A stretch of 64,000 nt of DNA. It comes from G965218495 sp965218495. Lineage in GTDB: Bacteria; Bacteroidota; Rhodothermia; Rhodothermales; Bin80. A program made the position numbers and the translations under genes. The notes below the pieces were generated by a model. That model worked only from the letters and a program-made list of their open reading frames with translations, ran no database searches and was not told where the DNA came from. The stretch covers positions 4,340,001 through 4,404,000 of the forward strand of contig OZ244626.1 of assembly GCA_965218495.1 (NCBI GenBank), in the 5' to 3' direction. Below, in pieces: positions 29,327 through 37,535 of the stretch. How positions within the stretch are numbered: the first letter of the stretch is position 1; each line of letters starts with the position of its first letter.

Positions 29327-30418
29327 CTAGTACGGAAACTCATAGCGCAGTATGTACGGATGGCGACGGGACGATACGTACAGGTGGCGGTCATGGACCA
29401 TTGCCCTGGTGGATCTCATGAGGATGTTGTCGTTGTCCGATGCCATGGTTGTGCTCAGAAGAACCGTGCCCACTTGCTTGTAGCGGTCGTCACCACTGAT
29501 CCGGATGAAGTACCACCGTCCGCTGTTAGGGCTGACCGGCACAGCTATGTACTCGTTATTCAGCACATGAAAAACCGGAATTAAATGGCGTAACCCCACC
29601 CCAGGGATGCCAGGCTGCTCCATTTTGTAATTTCCTGCATGCTCCTTCACCGAAGTACCAGTGAATATTATAGAATGAACATGCTGATGATTGTCGTCGA
29701 ATACAAAGACGTAGGGTAAGCCTACGTAGGCTGCAAATACAAATTGATCCTCTGGCGTAGCCCCAACCGCAACGAGATCCATCGGCGGTTGTGTGATGCC
29801 CAGTGAAGGTAGAAATGGCTTGGTTTCTTCATAGGGCGCCTCTGTTTCTCGTGGGCAAACCAGAGCCTCATGCCCCATTGGACACGGAGCATATAAGTAC
29901 GTGGCACTTGCTGACAGGCCCTCGCCAAACGCGGCGGAAACCGAAAAACGGGATGGCGCTGTGGCCACATACTCAAGACGCGTGGATAAGACCTGCAGGC
30001 GAGATGTTTCGCTTGCAAAAAAGTGCGGAGCAGCAAAAGCCAGGCTGGACAGTCCATCGAATTCGAGAGGACCGGATCCCTCTCGGCCTACTCTCCTGCG
30101 CAGCAAGCCATCCAGTCCACTCACAAAAATGGCGTTTGCCTGAGCGTCAGCAACGTAAAGGCTGTCCTGCACGATGGTAAACCTAAAGAAGTTGCCTAGA
30201 ATCAGGGAGTCCCGCATATGCCCTAACTCCAGATTGGGACGCCACACCTGTTCGGGTAAGGCATCCACATCTAGCACCGTTTGGGGTGCAGCAGCCAGCA
30301 GAGAATCGATGATCTCCGACTCTATGACTCGCACGAATTCGGGAGATTGACGACAGCCCGCCGCCGAAGCGAGGAGCATCGCCAACAGCATTACTCTTGT
30401 GCCGAACAGCTTGCCCAT
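29327..30418 (-). CDS. Lipoprotein with six-bladed beta-propeller fold
   Basis: 363-residue lipoprotein: signal MLLAMLLASAAGC with the lipobox cysteine at about residue 22. Mature part has propeller blades (FRFTIVQDSLYVADAQANAI), the motif GREGSGPLEFDGLSSL and a closing ISGDDRYKQVGTVLLST. It therefore sits anchored to a membrane, facing the periplasm or the cell surface. Two internal cysteines (CPMGHEALVCP) in a loop might form a disulfide. Function unknown; same family as the neighbouring propellers. Confidence 0.75.
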   Translation of the reverse strand: MGKLFGTRVMLLAMLLASAAGCRQSPEFVRVIESEIIDSLLAAAPQTVLDVDALPEQVWRPNLELGHMRDSLILGNFFRFTIVQDSLYVADAQANAIFVSGLDGLLRRRVGREGSGPLEFDGLSSLAFAAPHFFASETSRLQVLSTRLEYVATAPSRFSVSAAFGEGLSASATYLYAPCPMGHEALVCPRETEAPYEETKPFLPSLGITQPPMDLVAVGATPEDQFVFAAYVGLPYVFVFDDNHQHVHSIIFTGTSVKEHAGNYKMEQPGIPGVGLRHLIPVFHVLNNEYIAVPVSPNSGRWYFIRISGDDRYKQVGTVLLSTTMASDNDNILMRSTRAMVHDRHLYVSSRRHPYILRYEFPY

Positions 30419-30489
30419 CGTGTGAAGCTACGTAACTTGCTGCTCTTGGGTAAGTGCCACGACTTTTCGAGCGCTGCCGATAACCCTAC

Positions 30490-30765
30490 TTGTACGAATC
30501 TGCCCAACCCCTATGCCTACGCCCCCCATTCGTCCCCCTTTTTTTCGTGCCATCCACGAAAAGGTTTGCGACGCACGCGCTGCCGCTTATTGTGGGCCTT
30601 GGTCTTTTGGCAACCATCCTGGGGTTCTATGGCGGAGCTCAAGCTGGACCTCTGACACTCTTCGATTACGCCAGTAACCATTCTCTCTTACTGCTGGCAT
30701 GCCTGCTCGGCGGCGGGGGTTGCTGGGCTCTTCACCGCTACTGGAAGAAGGAGCACGCAAGATAA
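30490..30765 (+). CDS. Small two-helix membrane protein, hypothetical
   Basis: Up to 91 residues. The reliable part begins near FVPSTKRFATHAL and contains two membrane helices (LPLIVGLGLLATILGFYGGA and SLLLLACLLGGGGCWALH) ending in a basic tail (RYWKKEHAR). This is a typical small membrane protein, but I do not recognise it. The first 20 or so residues are cysteine- and proline-rich and may be untranslated. Confidence 0.45.
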   Translation: MYESAQPLCLRPPFVPLFFVPSTKRFATHALPLIVGLGLLATILGFYGGAQAGPLTLFDYASNHSLLLLACLLGGGGCWALHRYWKKEHAR

Positions 30766-30846
30766 GAGGCTGCTAGGTCCGACAAAGCCCCACCGTAGCA
30801 GCAGCAGGGCTGCCGCCGGTGGGCGAAGAGCCAATGAGGCGAACGA

Positions 30847-31359
30847 ATGCCCTGCGGAGGTAGACACCCCGGCGTAGGGCGTCCCAAAGGATCGAAGAGC
30901 CGCAATGGCGCGGGCGCTAAGATCAATGACCAATTCGAGCTGGCGCAGGCTGCCCGGGAGTATGGCAGGGCCGCGCTGGAAATGATGCTGCGGACCATGG
31001 AAAGCCCCAGGGCTGCCCCTGCCGCCTGCCTGAAGGCTGCGAATTCAATCCTTGCCTGGGGCTGGGGTAAGCCCTCAACGTCGGTAGCGCCGGAGGTTAA
31101 CGAGCCTGCGCTGCAAGTGGCTGTTAACAGACGTAACTGCCATGAAGGCAATGATGACCCCCGCGGCCGGTGGCGTTTAGCGGCCGCCAGGTCGCGAGAA
31201 TCGCCGCAAGTCGGGTTAAATGCACGATCAGACGTGATATGTGGCGATTCTGACGCACGCGGTGCCCTAAAACCGGCGCCATTCGTGCCCGTGAGGACGG
31301 TATGTAAGGCGACTCTCTGCGCTTTGGCTGAAAACAGGTGTAGCGCAGGAGGCCCATAG
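30847..31359 (+). CDS. GRPKGS-type small protein (phage-associated style), C-terminus altered
   Basis: The first ~90 residues are coherent: a basic start with GRPKGSKSRNGAGAKINDQF, then AREYGRAALEMMLRTMESP and AAPAACLKAANSILAWGWGKP. This pattern (GRPKGS, a helical pair and a closing GWGKP) is common in small proteins next to phage packaging genes and in orphan loci. The remaining residues are translated from a repeat at 31194-31260 and look non-homologous, so the original C-terminus was probably lost. No phage genes are nearby. Confidence 0.45.
   Translation: MPCGGRHPGVGRPKGSKSRNGAGAKINDQFELAQAAREYGRAALEMMLRTMESPRAAPAACLKAANSILAWGWGKPSTSVAPEVNEPALQVAVNRRNCHEGNDDPRGRWRLAAARSRESPQVGLNARSDVICGDSDARGALKPAPFVPVRTVCKATLCALAENRCSAGGP
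31194..31260. repeat. Short inverted-repeat element related to 42611-42960
   Basis: Contains AGAATCGCCGCAAGT on the left and, inverted on the right, CGTCAGAATCGCCAC. The two arms match the 19-bp terminal repeats CGTCAGAATCGCCGCAAAT of the mini-element at 42611-42960. It looks like an internally deleted relative. Confidence 0.5.
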
Positions 31360-31548
31360 CGGCCGTCTACGTGGAGCGGCGGAAACCCCATCTGCTCGCC
31401 TTCGGCCGGGATACCGGAGGCCGATGATGCTACGTCGCCCGAGCCGACTCCACATAGGCTGCCGGACAGGTCAAATCATAGTCCGAACGTATCGACAACC
31501 GCGCCAAGTCGAGCCCCTGCATTACTCTCACATTCTCTGTGCCTTACG

Positions 31549-32772
31549 TCATCTCGAGCTGGAAGACGATTGGTCGCTTTCGACCAGCCGATACGCAGCC
31601 ACGGTCGGCGCATCCAGTTCGCCGCGCTGGCGCAGGAGCACCCAGTCCAGACCCGCGTCGAGAAGGACCGCACCCGCGGGAATGGTGAGACGGCGAATCC
31701 AAGTGCCATCCGCGTCCAGGAGGTGCACTTCCCGTTTCGGTGCCCGCCAGCCGAAGGTCGTGACCCACACGCTACCGTCCGGCAGCGGCACGAGAGCATC
31801 GTAGGCGGGAAAGCGCTCCGGCAACCCATCCCGAATGTCCGGCCAGCGTTCACTCAAGAATCGCTGGCGTTCCTCGGGGACGTTGTATCGGGCCAGCCTG
31901 ACGTCCCGGTATTTGCGCAGGTGCTCACGAGTGACCCTCAAGTCCGGTCCGCTCCAGCGGGCAATTCGTGTGACGCGACCGGTCCAGTCCACAAGCTCGA
32001 GTTCGTAGTCGTCGGCCGAACCGTACCACACGCCGGTGGGCGTAACGGCGAACACCATGCTCCGACTCCATGTGCTGGGACCGTCCCCCCTGCCGGAGGA
32101 TGTTCGGTCAACTCCTGGGATCGCCGAGTGCAGGGTGACGGTGCTGTCACCCCGCACCCAATTCAGCGACATCCTCCAGCGGTAGCTCTCGCCCTCGGCC
32201 ATATTCAAGAGCTCCCGCGCAGTGATGTCCGGCCACGGAGCAAAGACCAGATCAGCGGCGGACGTGCAGGCGGGGTCCCCGTACGGACTCACTCCGATCA
32301 TGCTGAGCGACCGTGTGCCGGCCACGTTGCCTTCCAGGTCAAGTTCGGTGATCCGGTCGAGTTGCCAGTCGAACACCGTGATCGCCGCTCCTGGGCAGCC
32401 CCGCAGCAGCCGAAGCCCACCGAAATCGCCCGGTCCCTCGCCCGCTTGCCCACTCGTCCACACGTGCCCCCCGCTGGCGTCGTACATCCGGACTTCGTGG
32501 CTCTGCTCGTCCGCTATGACTACGCTCCCGTCCTCCAACCGAATCGCGCCAGTCACGTTGCCGAAAAGGTACTCCGGCGGGCCATCTAGCATGCCTATAC
32601 GCACCAGCGGCTCGTCTGCCAGGACTAGGTCAGGGTCGCGGGGGGCTTCGCTCTCGACGACTATCTGAACAGCGAGCGTAGTGGCAGGCATGGTGAGGAG
32701 TGCGGCCAGGACCAACATGGACTGAGCACTTCGGCCTCGAAGAATGCGGGTGATTGTAGCGTGCGTAATCAT
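31549..32772 (-). CDS. Exported six-bladed beta-propeller protein
   Basis: 407-residue propeller. Export signal MLVLAALLTMPATTLAVQ is preceded by about 18 extra residues. The blade pattern is clear: GAIRLEDGSVVIADEQSHEV, the motif GQAGEGPGDFGGLRLL, AITVFDWQLDRITELDLEG and a late ALVPLPDGSVWVTTFGWRAP. It is GC-richer than its neighbours, with a style seen in Gemmatimonadota-like proteins. The IS1595 left end begins two bases upstream of the first ATG, so the native promoter and ribosome-binding site have been displaced. Expression would depend on the element, or on the internal methionine at residue 19. Confidence 0.75.
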   Translation of the reverse strand: MITHATITRILRGRSAQSMLVLAALLTMPATTLAVQIVVESEAPRDPDLVLADEPLVRIGMLDGPPEYLFGNVTGAIRLEDGSVVIADEQSHEVRMYDASGGHVWTSGQAGEGPGDFGGLRLLRGCPGAAITVFDWQLDRITELDLEGNVAGTRSLSMIGVSPYGDPACTSAADLVFAPWPDITARELLNMAEGESYRWRMSLNWVRGDSTVTLHSAIPGVDRTSSGRGDGPSTWSRSMVFAVTPTGVWYGSADDYELELVDWTGRVTRIARWSGPDLRVTREHLRKYRDVRLARYNVPEERQRFLSERWPDIRDGLPERFPAYDALVPLPDGSVWVTTFGWRAPKREVHLLDADGTWIRRLTIPAGAVLLDAGLDWVLLRQRGELDAPTVAAYRLVESDQSSSSSR

Positions 32773-33144
32773 AGGTGATTATATAGTTAACTGAAACCTT
32801 CTTCCCGATCGGCCGTATGAGGGGGTAAACCAGATCGGGGAAATCATGGCTGTTAAATTGGGGCCTGGGCGCAGTTATCGCAAGGGAATCAGCATGGTCA
32901 AACTGGCCGAAATGTTTCCGAATGAGGAGGCGGCCGTCCTGTGGTTCGAGGCTGTGATTTGGCCGGACGGTCGTGTGTGCCCGCGCTGCAAGGGCACAGA
33001 CACGTATGCGGGCACACACAGGCAAATGCCGTACCGCTGCCGTGCGTGCAAGCGGTTCTTCTCGGTGCGCACAGGTACCGCATTGGCCAGTAGCAGGCTG
33101 CCGTTGAAGAAGTGGGTATGGGCCATTTATCTTGAAATGACTTC

Positions 33145-33150
33145 TCTGAA
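33145..33150. repeat. 6-bp target-site duplication of the IS1634 element (partner 35357-35362)
   Basis: tctgaa occurs directly before the IS1634 left end and again directly after its right end; it appears once in the reconstructed IS1595 gene. Confidence 0.85.
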
Positions 33151-35356
33151 CGGAAGTTCCCCCCAGTGTGATGTAGCTTGATAAGGCTACGGCGTCAAGG
33201 GACATTACTATAATAGGTTGTATGCTCGATCTACCTATATCACTTAGGCAGAACAGTTGTGGAACTTAATAAACGTCGTATCCGCCGTAAGGGCACAACT
33301 GGGAACGGGCCCTACTTGACTTTGATGCCCAGCAGTTGGAAGGCACGATTTTGGTTCTCTGACTTGCTTCCAAGGAGCGTAAAGGATTGCTGTACCTTGC
33401 CCACGCGCGGGGTGACCTCGTGCTTGCACAACGTGCCCAGGTGCGCCATAAGCGACTCAAAGCTCATGGCTCGGCCGCCCGCTTCAGTCCGCTTGGAACG
33501 GGCCTTTTTCTCGGCCGCGGGGGAGCGCTCGGCAGCGTGGACCACCTGCTGGTTTGCGGCCCGCCTGCCTTCGGGGTCCTCTTCTGCAAAGAGCATCGGG
33601 GCCAGGCGCCGCTTCATGTGCCACTGTACGTAGTAGGCCAGCATGCACAGGAAAATATGGCTGATGACCCGCGGGGTCTTGTAATGACGAATGGGACGGA
33701 TCTGCAGGTTTACGGACTTAAGACTGCGGAAGGCGGACTCTACAGCAGAGAGTCGCTTGTAATCCTTGACCAGGGTCCCAGCGGTGGGCTCTTGCAGGCT
33801 GGAGCGAATGGCGTACACGCCGTCCAAGGCTGCTTCGCGCGCGATTGCCAGCTCGTCGCGCTCGTAGTGGAAGTGGCCTTCATGGATGGTCAGCTTGAAG
33901 TGCTTTTCCATCTTCCACCGTCCGACGACCTTGCCGACGCGGAAGGCAATATCTTTTTCTTTTCGTAGCGGGCGACACTCGCGACGCGTGGCCTGAGCAA
34001 TCTTTTCCAAGGCCTTCTCCGTCGCCTGGAGCAACGCTTCACGCTTGTGGGCCGATTCCTCGGCCTTGATGGGATTGCGGCAAAGGACGATACGCTCCCC
34101 GGGGTAGAGTTCGGTGGTCACCTCAACGAGGTCCTGTTCGTCGAAGAGCGACATCTGCACCGGACCCTGTTCCACGATCTTACGGATCCCGCTCTTGCGC
34201 AGCGCGGATATCCAGTCAAAGCCGGCAGGTTGGACCTCTTGGCGGATCCGGGCTTCGGTCAGCAGGCCGCGATCCCCCACCAGAACCACCCGCTTCAACC
34301 CGAACTGTTGCTGGATCTTATTGATCTGCGTAGTGAGTGTGTCAGGATCCCCCGTGTTTCCGGCAAAGACCTCAATGCCCACGGGGCAGCCCTCCACATC
34401 GCAGAGCAAGCCCAGCACAATCTGCTTCTTACCCTTTTTTCTGTCGCGGGAGTAGCCAAACTTCGCCAGGTCCAAGGCTTTGCCCTCAACGTAGGTGCTG
34501 GTGACGTCACAGAGCAACAGCGAACCCTCGCTCAGATGCCGCCGGGCCAGGCGCTGCTCAATGGCGGGCTTGCGTGCAAGCAGCCATTCCATGGCATCGT
34601 AGAGATCGTCTTCATCACTCTTCTCGACACCGAGCTCGGCTCCCAGTGTGTCGGTGCAGGACGAATGATGCAGCGCGGCACTGGTCGCCAGCTTGCTTTT
34701 GGGGCTGATGATGCGGGCAGCAATCATCGCTAGCACCAGGCGGCGGCGCCGGGAGTCCTTCGCGTCAATGAGGCCGGGCAGGCGCAAGGAGCGCATGGTA
34801 CCCAGCACCGCGGCGACATGGCCGTGCGGGGTGCTCTGGTTGAAGTAAAGGGACTTCTTGAGAGCAAACTCGGGATCGTCCACGGCCACGCCGCCGCGAA
34901 AGAGGATGCGCATGTCCTCGATCACGTGTTCCGGCAGCACGGTGATATTCAGGAGTGTGGTCTTAATGACCTTCTTGCCGACGCGGCGGCCTTCACGGAT
35001 GAGGTAGGTAGGGGGTGAGTTTCTGTTGGGTATGCGGGAGACGTACATGGGAACAGACATGAAAAGCTTTACGGGCATTTTAGGGATTTCAACGCTGTCA
35101 AACAATCGTTTTATCCCTTAATTGGTCTAAAAAACACTTAATATACGTGGAGAATTAATGAAGATCAAATCCAGATACATGGGAACACTTGAACGTACAC
35201 AAAATTTGTCCCTGACGCCATGTGCGCGTCCGAAAGGTGGGAAAAAGACCCGCAACGCCCCCCAAAACAGCACAAAATGGACCTATTTCGGGGCCAGGGA
35301 TGCCCTCAGGCACTCCTTGCCCACCCCGCAATTAGGGCATTTGGGGGGAACTTCCG
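33151..35356 (-). mobile_element. IS1634-family (IS4 superfamily) insertion sequence, complete, 2206 bp
   Basis: Perfect terminal inverted repeat CGGAAGTTCCCCCCA at 33151 and its inverse ending at 35356, flanked by the 6-bp duplication tctgaa. It carries one transposase gene and sits inside the IS1595 transposase gene. Confidence 0.92.
33312..35105 (-). CDS. IS1634-family transposase
   Basis: 597-residue DDE transposase of the IS1634 group in the IS4 superfamily. The catalytic RNase-H fold is visible as SLLLCDVTSTYVEG (first aspartate) and KRVVLVGDRGLLTEARI (second aspartate). The late YKRLSAVESAFRSLKS carries the glutamate and lysine of the YREK-type signature. Family style is also shown by TRRECRPLRKEKDIAFRVG and IRPIRHYKTPRVISHIFLC. 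The N-terminus (MFDSVEIPKMPVKLFMSV) is plausible but the frame may start at the methionine before PVKLFMSVPMY. The gene is intact, and the element it lies in has clean ends, so it may be active. Confidence 0.93.
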   Translation of the reverse strand: MFDSVEIPKMPVKLFMSVPMYVSRIPNRNSPPTYLIREGRRVGKKVIKTTLLNITVLPEHVIEDMRILFRGGVAVDDPEFALKKSLYFNQSTPHGHVAAVLGTMRSLRLPGLIDAKDSRRRRLVLAMIAARIISPKSKLATSAALHHSSCTDTLGAELGVEKSDEDDLYDAMEWLLARKPAIEQRLARRHLSEGSLLLCDVTSTYVEGKALDLAKFGYSRDRKKGKKQIVLGLLCDVEGCPVGIEVFAGNTGDPDTLTTQINKIQQQFGLKRVVLVGDRGLLTEARIRQEVQPAGFDWISALRKSGIRKIVEQGPVQMSLFDEQDLVEVTTELYPGERIVLCRNPIKAEESAHKREALLQATEKALEKIAQATRRECRPLRKEKDIAFRVGKVVGRWKMEKHFKLTIHEGHFHYERDELAIAREAALDGVYAIRSSLQEPTAGTLVKDYKRLSAVESAFRSLKSVNLQIRPIRHYKTPRVISHIFLCMLAYYVQWHMKRRLAPMLFAEEDPEGRRAANQQVVHAAERSPAAEKKARSKRTEAGGRAMSFESLMAHLGTLCKHEVTPRVGKVQQSFTLLGSKSENQNRAFQLLGIKVK

Positions 35357-36050
35357 TCTGAAGGGCGTCTCCAGCATGAAGCTCCACCGCGACCTCGATG
35401 TGACGCAGACTACGGCCTGGTTCATGTTGCAGCGCGTACGGGCCGCCTTTGCGCCCCTGCTGGCCGCTGCGTTCGAGGGACCGGTGGAGGCCGACGAAAC
35501 GTACGTGGGTGGCTTGGAGAAAAACAAGCACGAGCACAGGAAGCAGAAAGCCGGACGCGGGCCGGTAGGCAAGACTGCGGTGGCCGGCCTGAAGGACCGT
35601 GCAAGCGGACAGATTCGGGCCGAAGTGGTGGAGAGCACGGACGCAGCGACCTTACAGCAGTTCGTCTACGATAACACCGAGATCGGCACAACGGTCTACA
35701 CTGACGAGGCGCACGCCTACAAGGGCATGATTGGGATGCAGCACGAAACCGTCAAGCACTCGGTCGGCGAGTGGGTCAACGGCATGGCGCACACGAACGG
35801 GCTGGAATCATTCTGGAGCATGTTCAAGCGGGCGTATCATGGTACGTACCACCACTTGAGCAAGAAGCACTTGCAACGCTACGTGCACCAGTTTGCGGGC
35901 AAGCACAACGTTCGCACAATGGATACGCTGGAGCAAATGCAGCATGTCGTGGCCGGTATGGTGGGCAAACGGCTCATGTACAAGACGCTGACAGCGTAGC
36001 ATAGCGCACCAACCAAGCGGATCAATCAATACGGGAAACAAGGCACTGAA

Positions 36051-36239
36051 ATGACAAAAGACGACCGGCAGGAGCGCAAGCGTAAGCGCTTGCAGGACAA
36101 GTGGGACAACACACCAGCTGCGAATCCGCGCTACGGCGGGTTAACGATACTGGAAGCTACGCGGCAGTTTTTGAAGGGCGGCAAGCGGGAGGCACCGAAG
36201 CCCAAGCCCGCCGCGCAGGCCGAAGCAAGTTTCAGTTAA
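36051..36239 (+). CDS. Small basic protein, passenger of the IS1595 element
   Basis: 62 residues, highly charged: DRQERKRKRLQDKWDNTPA, then NPRYGGLTILEATRQFLKGG and a lysine/alanine/proline tail. It lies 51 bases after the IS1595 transposase stop and ends just inside the right inverted repeat, so it belongs to the element. IS1595 elements are known to carry passenger genes, but I do not recognise this one. Its basic N-terminus would suit nucleic-acid binding; that is a guess. Confidence 0.5.
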   Translation: MTKDDRQERKRKRLQDKWDNTPAANPRYGGLTILEATRQFLKGGKREAPKPKPAAQAEASFS

Positions 36240-36519
36240 ATATATAATCGCCAAATAAAAGAGGTGGGAATGCATGCGCACGGCTTCGATCTGCGTATGG
36301 AAGAGGCACTTGTGGACGCAGAGCGGATTGCCGACGCAAGGCCTAGTCAGGTTTTTGCAGAATTACTTTCGGATCCGCAATGACCACGAAAGAACAAGTC
36401 TGCCAGGACCGCGCGCCACCCCAATCCGAGGCGCCGCGGGCTTACACCCAAAGAGGCGAAGGACAAAGCCAGGTCCGGAGTAGGCGGCTTAGAACTTACC
36501 CATAGGAATCCGTCGAGCT

Positions 36520-37269
36520 ATGAATGCAGAATTAGTAGAAATAGAAAACGATTTGAGCAAGGTCAGCCCACTGAAGCTGGAGGGGTTTCTCAGGACAGTG
36601 TTTTCCACGCTTTTCAAGCCAGCCCTAGAGCAACTTGGGATGAGTCTGGGCGATTATGCCAAGTCCTTCCGAATAAGAAACCTGATTCGGATCAGTGAGA
36701 AATTGGACAAAGTGCTCAGCAAACGGGGGCTCAACATCAACAATTTGAAGAGTATATCGCTTTCGGTAGGGCTCCCGCTTCTAGAAAAAGCCTCATATCA
36801 AGACGACACAACGCTTCAATGGCGCTGGGCCCACTTGTTGGCCTCTTCGATGGCGGGTGAAGGGGACGAAGATGATGGGTTCAGTTTGGATATCACCTAC
36901 ATCGAGATACTCCATCAGTTCTCTCGCCTTGACTGCGAGCTTCTCGAATACGTGTCCGAAAACGGCGTGTCCGCAAGAAATAGAGAAACGAATAGTCTGA
37001 TAGTGAAAGCGCTAGATCCCAACGCAATCAGGCAAGCCTTTCCAGGACGTCTAGCACATATATCACTTGAAAAGCTGGTCAACCTTGGTTGCGCATACCG
37101 CATACTCAGGGCGCCTTTGTTGTTCGGAGAAGGCGACGGATACGGACCACTGGCCCAAGACATAATGGTCACGTCGATTGGGCTGAACTTATACACAGCG
37201 GCGACCGGGAAGACGCCTAGATGGGACAACATATACATCGACCCAGAAGAGTCGGAGCCAAATAAATAA
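36520..37269 (+). CDS. DUF4393 (Abi-alpha) family protein, putative phage-defence protein
   Basis: 249-residue soluble protein, AT-richer than its surroundings. The DUF4393/Abi-alpha pattern is recognisable: a helical start, SFRIRNLIRISEKLDKVLSK near residue 50, then SISLSVGLPLLEKASYQDD and LQWRWAHLLASSMAG (residues 85-115; the family core). A C-terminal part follows, ending LTTS-type strands and GLNLYTAATG. Abi-alpha proteins are annotated as putative abortive-infection proteins, largely by context; the mechanism is not known. It is a single gene, with no partner, bracketed by the IS1595 right end and the IS256-type left end, so it may have arrived as cargo or be the last piece of a defence island. 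Confidence 0.7.
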   Translation: MNAELVEIENDLSKVSPLKLEGFLRTVFSTLFKPALEQLGMSLGDYAKSFRIRNLIRISEKLDKVLSKRGLNINNLKSISLSVGLPLLEKASYQDDTTLQWRWAHLLASSMAGEGDEDDGFSLDITYIEILHQFSRLDCELLEYVSENGVSARNRETNSLIVKALDPNAIRQAFPGRLAHISLEKLVNLGCAYRILRAPLLFGEGDGYGPLAQDIMVTSIGLNLYTAATGKTPRWDNIYIDPEESEPNK

Positions 37270-37535
37270 GTGATGATCCTTGCCGCTTTAACGTGCTCTG
37301 CGCGCCCGCGGTGCGCCGCCCAATGAACGAACACGCAGCTAGCCCGCATCGCTCACCAAGCTCTTGAATCGCCATAATTCGGGGCGTCTGTAGGCAGTGG
37401 GTCACGGTTTGCGAACGCGAATGCTGATTCCCGCCTTCCAGAGCGAATAGTCGGCGGGATCGCACAAATTCAAGTTGGGAATTGGAAAGTTGCTGTGGAG
37501 GTGGACCCTAGTCTCCACCATTCCTTTCCAACCAT

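Larger units (their letters stand above)
32846..35999 (+). pseudogene. IS1595-family transposase, disrupted by IS1634 insertion
   Basis: The gene is in two pieces, 32846-33150 and 35363-35999; removing the insert and one copy of the 6-bp duplication restores one frame of 314 codons including stop. The N-terminal piece has the zinc-ribbon (CPRCKGTDTYAG, then YRCRACKRFFSVRTGT). The C-terminal piece has the DDE-type core: VEADETYVGG, VYTDEAHAYKGM and HTNGLESFWSMFKR. The junction rebuilds the typical family sequence TSLKGVSSMKLHRDL. Apart from the insertion the gene looks intact, so the event is recent. Confidence 0.9.
32774..36252 (+). mobile_element. IS1595-family element with passenger ORF, split by an IS1634-family element
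   Basis: Terminal inverted repeats GGTGATTATATAGTTAACTG on the left (from 32774) and, inverted, GGCGATTATATATTTAACTG on the right (to 36252). It contains an interrupted transposase gene, the inserted IS1634 element (33151-35356), and a 62-codon ORF after the transposase. I see no matching target duplication at the outer ends. Confidence 0.85.

Noticed and set aside
31570..32589. Rightward 339-residue frame opposite the propeller gene
   Set aside because: High-GC antisense frame without start signal or family resemblance; the propeller frame has clear blades and a signal peptide.
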